Shown one piece after another: positions 24,201 through 33,754 of a DNA stretch of 64,000 nucleotides; within the stretch, counting starts at the first letter, position 1, and each line of letters opens with the position of its first letter. The stretch covers positions 1 to 64,000 of the forward strand of contig JADIIU010000009.1 of assembly GCA_027603945.1 (NCBI GenBank), read 5' to 3'. The stretch comes from Terramyces sp. JEL0728 (lineage: Eukaryota > Chytridiomycota > Chytridiomycetes > Rhizophydiales > Terramycetaceae). The notes under the pieces were generated by a model. That model was not told the DNA's origin, did no database searches, and saw only the letters and a list, made by a program, of their open reading frames with translations. Made by a program: the position numbers and the translations under genes.

Positions 24201-26351
24201 AGAATTAGACGTATCTTTTGGCAGAGTAGGGACTGGCGAATGCGTGTAAGCACATGGGATTGTTGGAATTAATCCGCATCTTTCATTGTATTCGTGTAAA
24301 GACCTAGGCGGAAATCTTTGTTCTGTCCATTTGTCACCAACCATATAGATAGGCGGAGTGGTAGTGACTGCAGTTGGCACCCCAGGAATAGCAGGTATCG
24401 GTCTGGTAAGAGTAACGTTTGATTTAGCATGAATAGGTAATTCAACTAATATGGATTTGGTTTTGTTCATAATGGCGTTCGGCTCGCAAAAGAATCCATT
24501 GCATCCAGGCATGGGCAGGAGTCTAGCTATACACCCTGGCGGCTGAATCAAACCGCGCAACAGCTTTTCGCGAAGGGATACTCTACACTCTTCTTTGTGT
24601 GTCATTTCCACAAAATTTTTCAACTCTTTCAAGAATATTGATTCTTGGAAATGTTTGAATCCTAGTGACTTGCTGTACTTTAATCCCTTGACTAAAGAAT
24701 CAATGCCAACCAGCAGAGCATCTTCGTTTGTAATTGGCAGCCAATTGCTTATGAACTGAATTGCCATTTTTTGCATTTCGGTATGCGGAACTTGAATCAA
24801 CGGGTTGATGAATCGTTGGAATACCGCTCCGATATAGGCTTTATTAGCAGGTGTTTGATCCAACTACAGTCAAGAAAACTTACATTATTGTTTAATAGAT
24901 CCAAGATTGCTAGCACAACAAACAAGTCGTTGGATTTAATCAATTCTTTGAAATCGTTCTTGAATATCAGGATGAGCTCTTCGTAAACCATATAAACCAA
25001 CAGGTTTTCAACGAAATTTGAATTTTCAAATTTGAAGTTTGCAAATTTCGCAATTGATCTGAATAAATGTAATCTGATATCTTGGTACACTAGTGTTGCT
25101 TTTTCGTTCTTTCTTGCATATTGTCTCTGCAAGATTTGCTTTGCCAGATGTTTGTAAATCTTGTTTAGCATGGGATGGCATTCTCTGGTTGATCCGAGCA
25201 CAGATGCAAATTGCCCGAGTAGATATATCGCTTTAATTCTGTTTTCCATCCTTTCATCGGATACTGCTGCGTCCATTAGCACATCCCCAATTTCGGTTCT
25301 AGTAGTTGTATCATTCAATGTATCAATTAAATTTGGCAAGGATCTGCCCAAATCTACCATGGCTTCGTACCTAGAAAACGGTTCGGCTTGCGTTAAGCCA
25401 ATTAGTAGTAGTTTCCATCCTCTGTTGAGTAATATTTGGAATGTTAATGCACTGACATTATTACTTTCTATATTAATTTTGCTTACCTCCTTGGTTTTGT
25501 TTTTTCAGTCCCTTTGATACCGCGAAAAGATTATCGTTCACATCACAGTTGGGAATACTGTCGAACGACAACCCATGTAATCCCCAATCTCTTTCTAAAA
25601 TATCCTTTTCCTCCTTGTCAGTTTCCACGACTTCTTTTTCTGCTGCAGCCCGCAAACTAACAGTAGTTAATCCAGCTCTGCGCTGGTTACGTCTATTCTG
25701 CCCGCCAGATTTAGAAATCACTTTGTTGTTTGCAAAATCAAGCGTGGAATCATTTTCTGGAGTAAGAGTTATTCCTGAATAATCGTATACATCTTTCCAT
25801 AACGACTCTACTGCTTTTGCAAAGTCAGACAAGTCTACATTTTCACGCTGTTTGATTTTAAAGTAGCCTTGCGTAACCTGGATACGCAGCATATCCCATC
25901 TATTTAGCGCTTGTTGTTTTCTAGTTTTTATTTGTTCATCAATTACAGATTTGCGCTGTGCTGAAGGTATGGTTGGTGTCAAAAGTTTTGCGTTTATATA
26001 CGATGCTTGTTTACCAATCTGCGAAATCCTTCCTATTGCTGCTTCCTCTAATCGGACATTTAATGATCCTGATTTTGGTTTAGAAAGTACCGATTGGCGT
26101 GGTGAAGGTCCTTCCTCAACTGTCACTGCCAATCCTGTACTGAACGGAGCTGAATTTTCTTCAATTATTATCGGGCTATTTAACACCGTTGGTTGCTTCG
26201 TAGCACGTCTAGACAGTGGGTTGCCGCCAACATTTTCAGAAACTGAAGATAATCTGGCAGTCCTTGGAGAATCAACTCCTGGTTTTGTTGTATCTATTCT
26301 TGAATTTTGTCTAGATGTATTTGGTGGTTTATCTGGAGGTGTTTCAGACAT
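12295..26351 (-). CDS. giant ASH-domain (ASPM-SPD-2-Hydin) flagellar protein, HYDIN/CFAP47-like
   Basis: Thirteen exons (25487-26351, 24884-25467, 23623-24863, 19856-23603, 19013-19834, 15292-18991, 15162-15271, 14696-15139, 14271-14675, 14147-14248, 13926-14126, 12847-13905, 12295-12825) join in one frame to 4,603 residues; the twelve introns are 19-22 nt. The N-terminus is low-complexity, then helical and repeat-like (about 290-600). From about residue 1,000 there are many beta-sandwich ASH/MSP-like modules with recurrent phrases such as IDFGLVTKG, FNPQREGYYLATL, LDFGKIEL and VFFNPTEH. A disordered Ser/Lys-rich linker lies at roughly 2,750-3,090, then more modules. Such proteins bind the central apparatus or inner surfaces of motile axonemes. 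Length is nearest HYDIN, but I saw no adenylate-kinase-like insert, so CFAP47, CFAP65 or DLEC1 kin are possible. It implies a flagellate stage. Confidence 0.8.
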
Positions 26352-26607
26352 TTTCAAAGTTTATACGCGAAATTGTGATCTCTTATTTTACAACCAACAG
26401 GGAATGCAATTTGAGACTCGGCTTTGCCGCTTGTGCATAAACTTTTGCTTGAGACTGCTAGTAAGTTTATTTTATCTCTGATTATCCCAATATTTCTTCA
26501 AAAGGTATGAGATAAGTAATGGAACAATTCGCAACCATTCCAAGAATTATGTTAGGGATAGCCCCAACCAATTCCTAGTACTATAAAAGTAAATGAAACA
26601 TTATTTA

Positions 26608-26910
26608 TTACCACAAACTAGTTCTTACCCCAGGCAATTCCCCATTCAGCGCTTTATTCCTGAATTCAGTTGGAGACAATTTAAATGGAAAAACAATATT
26701 TCTACTCCTTCCTCCAATGATACATCTTGGCTGAATTGCAGCAGGTCGAGAATACCTGCTCATTTTTTGCAACTGTAATTGTGCTTTAACCCGTACGACC
26801 AATGGCAGTTGTCTGGAGTGGATTATGTATCGAAGTGCTTGGCGTTTAGGTTCAAGCTCGGCTGTAAGTAATCGAGCTATTCTGTCTCTGAGAGTATTTG
26901 CTATTGGCAT
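26608..26910 (-). CDS. MRPS14: mitochondrial ribosomal protein uS14m
   Basis: Small-subunit mitoribosomal protein of 100 residues (yeast Mrp2, human MRPS14), intronless. The family signature is plain: EPKRQALRYII, VRVKAQLQLQKM, RCIIGGRSRN and the C-terminal FRNKALNGELPGVRTSLW. The usual S14 zinc ligands are not all present, typical of the mitochondrial form. It lies about 165 bp downstream of the PMS2 gene and 256 bp upstream of the giant flagellar gene, all on the minus strand; the three are not functionally linked. Confidence 0.9.
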   Translation of the reverse strand: MPIANTLRDRIARLLTAELEPKRQALRYIIHSRQLPLVVRVKAQLQLQKMSRYSRPAAIQPRCIIGGRSRNIVFPFKLSPTEFRNKALNGELPGVRTSLW

Positions 26911-27075
26911 CCAGCGTAATTTTTTTTCAAAATTTCAAAAAATTTCTAATCTGCTTATTTCTGTATGAGCTGGTTTTTTCTTTTGAAATGAAAAGAAATG
27001 GATCTGTTCACTTTGCGGTACTTTTATTTATGAATTTGCCGTCATTTATGATTCTACATTTTTATTTATTTGGCT

Positions 27076-28940
27076 TTACGAGTCAGTTTGAAGTGCGCTT
27101 GAAAATGAATCTGTAGAATGCTCATTATTCGCAGCAGGTAGTATTTTGGAGAGTAATCGCATGGTGGGGCGACCATGGGGACAGTTCCAAGGCTGATCCA
27201 TAGTCCCCATATTCGTAACAATGTTCTTCATCTTTTTCATATCCAAATCATCCCCAATCATCACTGAATATCTACAAGCCTTGGATGCACAGTAATCCAA
27301 GAACTTCTTGCTTGGTTTTAAAACTCCTTGCTCGAGATTATTGAGGATTTCGTACAAGTCTGAAGCATCTTGAGAAGAGTCTTTGATTACTGGAACGCCA
27401 ACAAGCTGGTTTGCACGGAAATCAAACCCAAGTGTTTTTAATTCTTGCTGGTATCGAACGATTAAATCTTGCTGAACAGGGGTCAATTCCAACCTCACAG
27501 GATTAAACAAAGGCTGTATAGTTGCGCTAGTGCTTTTCAATCGCTCGTAGTTGAATTTCTCGTCACTTTATTACAATTAATTTACCTCGCATGTTGGTCA
27601 ACAATGAATAAGTGGTTTCTAAGACTAGCAAGGATAAATCCTTTGTTGAACTGACCAATAATCTGCATTTCTTTAAAATCTTGTTTTTCAATGACAAATG
27701 GTTCAGGCACAAACGTTGATATTTCAAACTGGCTTGGTAGTGTCGATTTTCCAGATTGTGATGCATCGCTAAATTGAGAATCTTTGATTTCTGGTACATC
27801 ACACCCGACTTTCTTACTTTTCATGGGATACAGCATTTTCAAATATCCAGATTCAAAATCAAACGACCGCTTCTTTGGCACAACCACCACTTGTTTACTT
27901 GTATCCTTTTTCACAAAACTATTTTTGAATGGTGTATACAATCCCCTTACATACTCACTTATATCTGCCACAATCTTTCCTTCGTCTTCGAATAAAACAG
28001 TTTGTTTGTCAGGTGTCACATTTCTATCCATCATGTCAAGTGGGATATCAATGAGAAGGATTACGATCGGATACTGGTTGAGATTGATGTCTTTATAGAT
28101 TTCGTTGAGTTTGCGTAGTAGTTTGGGAAACACCATTGGTTTATTGTTTACAAAAACGTACTGTCTGTCAGTATCTGCTCTTCCTTTCTTGGGTCCAGAT
28201 ATATATCCATGGAAACTAATCACCTTTTTGGGTTCATGCAATTCCAGTGTTTCCACTTCTGCAGTTGGAGACTCTAAAATGCTGGACTTGAAATCAATCA
28301 GCCCAATACAAAATTTAGATCCAAATAAATCGTCCAGCACACTCTTTATCCCCTTCCCGCCAGTTTCAAATTCTTTTTTTGTACTAGTACAACTAAAGCG
28401 GACATGGGGAACACATATGCAATACGAATAGAGCATAGCAATACACTTTTGCAGTTCCTTTTTAAAATTACGCTTGTATTCTTGGTATCTAACTGGATAC
28501 CGCAAGAATAAATTATCAATTTGAATGGTAGTTCCGCGTTTCCTATGTGAAATTGCCGACGATTTCAGTTCGCCGTCAGAAGTGTATTTGAGGATATATC
28601 CAATTGGCGGGCTGGTACTGGTAACCACAGTCAAATCAGATAACTGACAGAGTGCATGAATCGCTTCGCCTCTGAATCCAAAACTACTAATAATCTCCAA
28701 ATCGCTAAATAGAGATAGTTTTGAAGTAAAACTTTTACGTCCTAGTAATTCATGGTTTTCAATGTTAATTCCATCTCCGTCGTCTATTACTTGGATGGTA
28801 TCTCCTATTTTGATGTCTATTCTTGTAGAATTGGCGTCAATGGAATTCTCTACCAGTTCCTTTATTGCTTGAGATAGACTTGTTATTACTTGAGATGAGG
28901 ATATTATTTGGTGGGTTTGTTTGTTGATTCGCGAGATCAT
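27076..28940 (-). CDS. PMS2: MutL-family mismatch repair protein, PMS2 (yeast Pms1) type
   Basis: Endonuclease subunit of the MutL-alpha heterodimer. Two exons (27586-28940, 27076-27565) and a 20-nt intron give 614 residues. The GHKL ATPase motifs are ELVENSIDA, DDGDGI and GFRGEAIHAL. The C-terminal domain has the metal-binding endonuclease motif DQHASDEKFNYE, then SKACRYSVMIGDDL and CPHGRPTMRL, so it belongs to the active PMS2 branch rather than MLH1. The intron splits the DQHA motif itself, which secures the junction. The total is well short of human PMS2 (862), the difference lying in the linker between ATPase and endonuclease domains. Confidence 0.93.
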
Positions 28941-29032
28941 TTAAATTCGGACAAGACGACTGCTGGTACTTGATGCCATCTGAATCTCCTTATAGTGTAC
29001 ACTCCAACACAATTGAACCTTTAATTTTTTTA

Positions 29033-29702
29033 TTATACTCTGGTTCTAGCACTTTTGCTGAAAAAGGTTTGGATGATATAAACTTGTGCAGCTGCCATTC
29101 CGACCATAGACAGAGATTCCAATACTGCAAACCAAAACATTCTTCCACCAGCATCTTTAACCATTGAAAAATTACGATGTTCAGAGCTTCTAATCTGTCG
29201 TTGAGTGCGAACCAGTGTGGACATGGTTCGAGACAACCCATTCAATTCTTCTCGAAGTTTCTTGATTGATTCAGGGACTTCGTCTTCCTTTTTTTTGCTG
29301 TTAATATTCCCTACACTTTCTTCGATTTCAGATTTAAAGACAGAGTTGGATACTTCATGTTCCATTGTCAAATCGAAATCAATTAATTTTTCTGCAAATG
29401 TCGACATTGCGTTTGAGAAACACATTGCGTATTCGCCTAGCAAGCTGACAGTCAATACGTAATCGCCCTGTCTTTCCGCTTGTCCCAATAGAATTAATTT
29501 CCCTTTTGGATCAGTCAGTTCGTAATCTACATCGAAATCACCACCTTCTTGAACCTATGTTAGCAAATCTTACTGCAAAGTAGAACCCTAGTTTTTCTCC
29601 TATTTCTTTAGAGTCTGCATAGTAGCAGGATCTTTCGTGAGGTGCCAATTTGAATGTTACTGTAACTGCTGTAATAAATTGAATCAATGCAAATACAAGC
29701 AT
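29033..29702 (-). CDS. p24/TMED family cargo receptor (emp24/gp25L)
   Basis: Early-secretory-pathway p24 protein of 216 residues. Exon 29574-29702 carries the signal peptide (MLVFALIQFITAVTVTFKL) and the start of the GOLD domain; a 19-nt intron (29555-29573) precedes exon 29033-29554. The GOLD cysteine pair, DFDVDYELTDPKGK and SLLGEYAMCFSN are typical. A coiled-coil stem leads to FWFAVLESLSMVGMAAAQVY, the conserved membrane-anchor region. The tail FFSKSARTRV has the aromatic pair used for COPII binding but no C-terminal dilysine. The juxtamembrane sequence suggests the gamma/TMED5-like group, a tentative call. The first exon is antisense to a longer meaningless frame. Confidence 0.88.
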
Positions 29703-29893
29703 TTTTCAGATTGCAAAAAAGCAGATTTTGATGTTTTCACTGCTGACAACAGCCTTGCTAAATCATACTATTGTAGAGCCTTCAATACTAAAAGATTCAG
29801 TTGGATTATGACAGACAATTTGAAATCCGAGAGCAATTTCAAACCGCAGTTTAATTCCGAGTACAAATAATGCTGTTTAGAATTAGACAGTGT

Positions 29894-29900
29894 TATATAA
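29894..29900 (+). promoter_or_regulatory. TATA-like element
   Basis: TATATAA lies 43 bases before the ATG at 29944, a normal spacing for a short leader. Confidence 0.4.
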
Positions 29901-29943
29901 TTTCTGGTATTACATTTCATTCTGTAAATGTATTCTGCAACAA

Positions 29944-30903
29944 ATGGAAATCAATCGCGAAAAGAGAATCCATAGACTGCTCCAAGTAAGACAGAAAGCA
30001 AAGCAGATCCAAAAACAGACAAATACAAAATACAAGGAACTGCTAGAAAAGCAGGCTCTGGCATACCTAGAAGAACGATTCAATGAATTTATAAACAAAA
30101 AAGAAAAGGAAATTCAAGCTTTAAAAGCGCTGTTAAACTATGAGAGTACAGGATTTAGAGATGCTGAAGATATCAAGCCAGAGGATACCAATGACTTGGT
30201 TCACTTATTACTGGGTAATCAAATAAAAGAAGAACAAAGATTCGACAAAGCTCGAGCGTACCTTAAAGAGCAACTGCTTTCAAAACAGCCAGAAAAGATT
30301 AGATTACTTTTACTACAGTTAGTAAGAGAACAAGAGCAGAAGAGATCAAAATATATTGCAAGCAAAGATAAAATAGTAAAACCAGTTGAGATTGAATCAA
30401 ATACAATACAGAAAAACAATTATGAAAATCAAACAAAAAAGAGTTTCGATGACTCTTGTTATCATAGGGATTTTGATATTGTCAGGATAGAAAAACCACA
30501 AGCAGACCCTTACAAGGAAGCAATAATACAATCGCAAATTACAGAAAAGAAACTGCAAGACAAGGAAAATGAAATTCTACATTATGAAAAGCAAAGAGAT
30601 GAACGGTACCAGACAGCAATCAACCAGGTATTGCTAGACCAAAGAAAGAACCAACTAATCCAGCAATTACAAAGTTTGAAACAGCAAGACCTCCAGCGTA
30701 AATTTGAAAACGCAATCTTGAATGCGTCTCTCAACAAGCACAATCAAATGTTTCACGATTTGAATATTAAATTTGAGAAACAGTTTCAGATTGGTATTTT
30801 TGGTTTTATTGTAGGTGAAAGTTACTTTGATCCTGTTGTTGATGTAGTTAAACCAAAGAATGTTGTTAAACCGGAACTGTCTTTTGAGTTTGTCGATTTT
30901 TAA
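29944..30903 (+). CDS. coiled-coil protein resembling the N-terminus of CEP295
   Basis: A 319-residue, mostly helical, Lys/Glu/Gln-rich protein without introns. The opening EKRIHRLLQVRQKAKQIQKQ followed by KEKEIQALKALLNY resembles the conserved N-terminal block of the centriole protein CEP295, where LLQVREQ is followed by a helix ending in a YLASL-like segment. CEP295 converts centrioles to centrosomes; a short version would suit a basal-body factor in a flagellate. The human protein is far longer, so this would be only the N-terminal module, and similarity could be coiled-coil background. The frame is open further 5' but without ATG, so 29944 is the start. It sits among other flagellar genes. 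Confidence 0.6.
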   Translation: MEINREKRIHRLLQVRQKAKQIQKQTNTKYKELLEKQALAYLEERFNEFINKKEKEIQALKALLNYESTGFRDAEDIKPEDTNDLVHLLLGNQIKEEQRFDKARAYLKEQLLSKQPEKIRLLLLQLVREQEQKRSKYIASKDKIVKPVEIESNTIQKNNYENQTKKSFDDSCYHRDFDIVRIEKPQADPYKEAIIQSQITEKKLQDKENEILHYEKQRDERYQTAINQVLLDQRKNQLIQQLQSLKQQDLQRKFENAILNASLNKHNQMFHDLNIKFEKQFQIGIFGFIVGESYFDPVVDVVKPKNVVKPELSFEFVDF

Positions 30904-31014
30904 TAAATTATTAGAAAGTTATCGTTGCTGAACAAAGTGCATCGCCATAAATATCCGTGATCTGCAGTTACATTCGAAAATCTTTGCTTCAAATAAACAA
31001 AAAGGTTTCGCGAA

Positions 31015-31229
31015 ATGGACACTACAGAAAAAGACTCTGAAGATCTGGCTTTAATGGTACTCTAATTTGACCCAGATTGACCAAGTATTACAAAATCTAA
31101 AAGTGAAATTCGAAGAAATGTCCAGCCAGATTATTGATAAAAGTACTTGTCGTTAATGTAGTGGATAAGATGGGCAAGAGAGTAGATGAGCTTGAACGTA
31201 ATATTCAGGAAATGGTTGAAAAAGAATAA
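31015..31229 (+). CDS. HSBP1: heat shock factor binding protein 1
   Basis: A 58-residue coiled-coil protein in three small exons (31015-31056, 31076-31142, 31162-31229) with two 19-nt introns. The product has the conserved HSBP1 core: IDQVLQNLKVKFEEMSSQII, then MDKMGKRVDELERNIQEM. HSBP1 forms trimeric or hexameric coiled coils; in animals it damps HSF1 and supports WASH complex assembly at centrosomes. The introns break the frame into pieces too short for normal ORF filters. An AATAAA-like signal overlaps the stop codon. Confidence 0.85.
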
Positions 31230-31321
31230 ACTATGTGTTATTTTCTTTGATTTGAATGCGAGGAAGAACTGAGCAGACAAAAATAATATATTTATTTCGC
31301 CAACCACTTATGAAGCCTGCC

Positions 31322-31404
31322 TTTTGGAAAATATGAAATGGCTGGAAGGGAATAAGTAGTGTTTAGGGATAGTTATTCGTTTTCAGCCATTTCATATTTC
31401 CAAA
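31322..31404. repeat. imperfect inverted repeat (hairpin, arms about 32-34 bp, loop 17)
   Basis: Left arm 31322-31355 and right arm 31373-31404 are near reverse complements; both contain ATATGAAATGGCTG when read from their own strand, with one bulged A and a few mismatches near the loop. It lies downstream of HSBP1 and at the 3' end of a small minus-strand frame. Confidence 0.75.
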
Positions 31405-31555
31405 TTTCCATCAGTAAATGTATCTGCGACAGCTATTCTCCAGTGTTTTCTAGTTCTTGCTGCTTTGCTAAATTAAAATATTCTGATCTTTTCCTTACCT
31501 GATTCTCTGGTGTTTTTAAAGCAGTAGCAACCTCTGTCCCAAATTTCAAGTCCAT
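31373..31555 (-). other. short open frame with one in-frame TAG, unidentified
   Basis: From the ATG at 31555 a frame of 40 codons ends at TAG (31433-31435). The same frame continues as helix-like sequence (LSQIHLLMEIWKYEMAENE) to a TAA at 31373. A GTAAGG donor and a TTTAATTTAG acceptor inside it would give a 31-nt intron, but splicing there leads to an early stop. A 66-nt intron ending at the TAG would keep the frame. It could be a small coiled-coil gene with an unresolved intron, a decaying gene, or chance. Its last codons form the right arm of the inverted repeat. Confidence 0.3.
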
Positions 31556-31647
31556 GTTGTAGATGACAAAAAAAAAGTAAGAAAATTGCTTTGCCACAAG
31601 GCCAAGTATGGATGGAACAAATCAAAATCCAAATATGGTACAGTATA

Positions 31648-33489
31648 TTAAATTAGCTTTTGCTTTTTCTTCTGGTATTTCTTTGTTTTCTTTTCATCCT
31701 TGTTTTCCTCGTCAAGTTCTACTTCGCTACCAACCTTTTCAGTTACCTCTTTGATTACGTACTCTACTTTTTCCTTTACTTCGCTCTTATTCACAATCTC
31801 TGCGGTTTGGACGTTGCTCTCCCGGGAAACAGTGCCGAAAGAATACTTTACAAGTACTAGACAGAATAGGAGCAGTACCTTGTTCCAGAATTGGGTCCAT
31901 TTCAACTATATTAGTATTGGTTACTTGATTGTCAAGAGATTCCATTAGTGCTTGTATTTGTTCCATCCTTGCCTCAGTTTCCTTGTTTTTTGCATTCAAC
32001 TTTTCATTCATTTGTTGTTCAAACTCATTAATCTGGATAAGCAATTAATTACTCGTTTTTGGAATCTATTTTCAGAAAGCGTTTTCGAATTGCGTTTGAC
32101 ATTGTAAGAGAGTTCAAGATAGTACAAATCAAGGTTGGTTGTAGTCTGTTCGAGTTGGTTGAGTCGCTTGATAATCTTTGTAAAGATATTGTTTTGCTTT
32201 TCTTTGGGCTTTTCTTCATTGATGCAGACGTCGCTGAATGGTAGCTCGGGTCTGATTAGCGACCTTACTTCTTGGATTACAATTTCAGTTGTATTTAGGT
32301 TGTCCATCTCTATTTCCAAATCCTGTGCTTGTTCCATCATTGAAATTCCGTATACCTGAACCGAAGTAACTGGGCAGTAATATTCGCTTCCATAGTACGT
32401 ATCAAACTCAATTCGCAGGTACTTTGTCCATAGCACAGAATCATCCAGATTGAACACTTGCCTATCTCTAACATTCTTTGCCTGGAAAGCGCCGAGTAAC
32501 TTCCAATCGGGTAATTTAGAAGAGCCGTAGAGCTTAAAGTCTTTAAACATTGAAGAGAAATATTCAAAATTAGCCAATGAAATTGAATTGACCAGGATGT
32601 TTTGGCACAATTCAATTTCAACGTATTTCTTTGCATCGCACGGGCTGAGCATATATTCATCTTTGCTATTTAATAAAATAGCTTTTGGATATTTGGCTTC
32701 CTTGTTTGCTCCTAAAATCAATGCTCCACAGTCGAATGATGCGTAATTGAACCCAGTCTTCTTTTTTGGAATTTCAATCGTGATATTTTCCTTCTTTTCG
32801 CTTTCTTTCTCTGTTTCGTTTAATATCACCAGATCCGCATCTTGTTCCAAACCAACGATCCGATCTTCGTCTTTGGTATTATCATCAACACTGCTATCGT
32901 TTATGGGTATTTCAATTGTGGTTTCATTTACTTTCATTTGCTCCCCATTCAAAGTTTCGTTTTTGCTGGTAATTATCACTGGCTCTTCCGGCCTAACGGG
33001 ACTTGTTTCCGAGGCTTTCTCTGTTAGTTCCTCTGACTTTTCGTTATCCACTACTCCTACTGTTTCTATAGCATGTTTGGAAGCATTTGTTTCTGCCGCT
33101 TGCTTGTCAGAATTATCAAAAAGAATTTGCGTTTCTTTTGATTCTTCAGCAGTGGCTATCTCTAGTCCTATTTCCGCTGTTGTTGATGTTGGTGTCGTCA
33201 ACGGTCCATCCGCTAAAGTATTTTCATGTTCTGTTGTACTTGGAACAATCTCCTTTACACTGTACAATACCGGAGTAACAATCACCGGGCCAGTTGAACT
33301 CGGCAAGCAGGCAGAGGTGCATATTTCCTTTTCGATGTTGCAAGTGGTGTCAAAAACGCAATGCGGGTTATCTGTAGCCTCAATAGTATTGGTATGAGAT
33401 GCTGCATATTCCTTCGTACTACAAGTCGGCGTAAATACATTAATGCTCTGTGTGGATAAATAACTTGCTATCAATAAATATATCTTCAT
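31648..33489 (-). CDS. SLP1: SUN-domain protein of the SLP1/SUCO (mid-SUN) type
   Basis: ER/nuclear-envelope glycoprotein of 600 residues in three exons (32053-33489, 31925-32032, 31648-31905). The ATG at 33489 begins a signal peptide (MKIYLLIASYLSTQS); an acidic Ser/Thr-rich lumenal region follows. The SUN domain shows YVEIELCQNILVNSISLANF, LYGSSKLPDWKLLG and YLRIEFDTYYGSEYYCPVT. A coiled coil leads to a hydrophobic helix (FWNKVLLLFCLVLV) and a Lys-rich tail (KKTKKYQKKKQK). This signal, mid-SUN, C-terminal anchor order is that of yeast Slp1, which with Emp65 protects ER proteins. The 19-nt intron at 31906-31924 (branch TACTAAT) sets the frame that makes the anchor. Confidence 0.87.
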
Positions 33490-33754
33490 TTGAGGCAAAG
33501 AAATTTTCCAAACACAAGTGAAGCCACTAAAGAATTCTGCAGATGCAAGTGAATCACACCTGGCTGGCGATACCGAGGCACTCTTTATTACTTGATTTCT
33601 ATCTGGCCAGGGTCTTAATCCCACCAGGGTCTTTCATCTAGATGGTGTTTTGTCTTCACGGCTGGAAGAAATACACAGCTTATATGGAGCAATTTGGTTA
33701 TTCATCTTTCTTGGCCCAATGGATATCGCGAAGGGAGTGACATAATTTTTTCAA

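Noticed and set aside
29637..29870. Cysteine-rich 77-codon plus-strand frame
   Set aside because: It is antisense to the p24 signal-peptide exon, which is well supported, and lies in its promoter.
31660..31860. Very hydrophobic plus-strand frame with an apparent 19-nt intron before it
   Set aside because: It is antisense to the acidic/lysine-rich C-terminus of the SLP1-type protein, which explains the hydrophobic codons.
31787..31905. A 22-nt intron at about 31870-31891 as alternative for the SLP1 C-terminus
   Set aside because: It lacks the TTAAY/CTAAT branch motif and would delete the membrane anchor; the intron at 31906-31924 has a perfect TACTAAT and restores the anchor.
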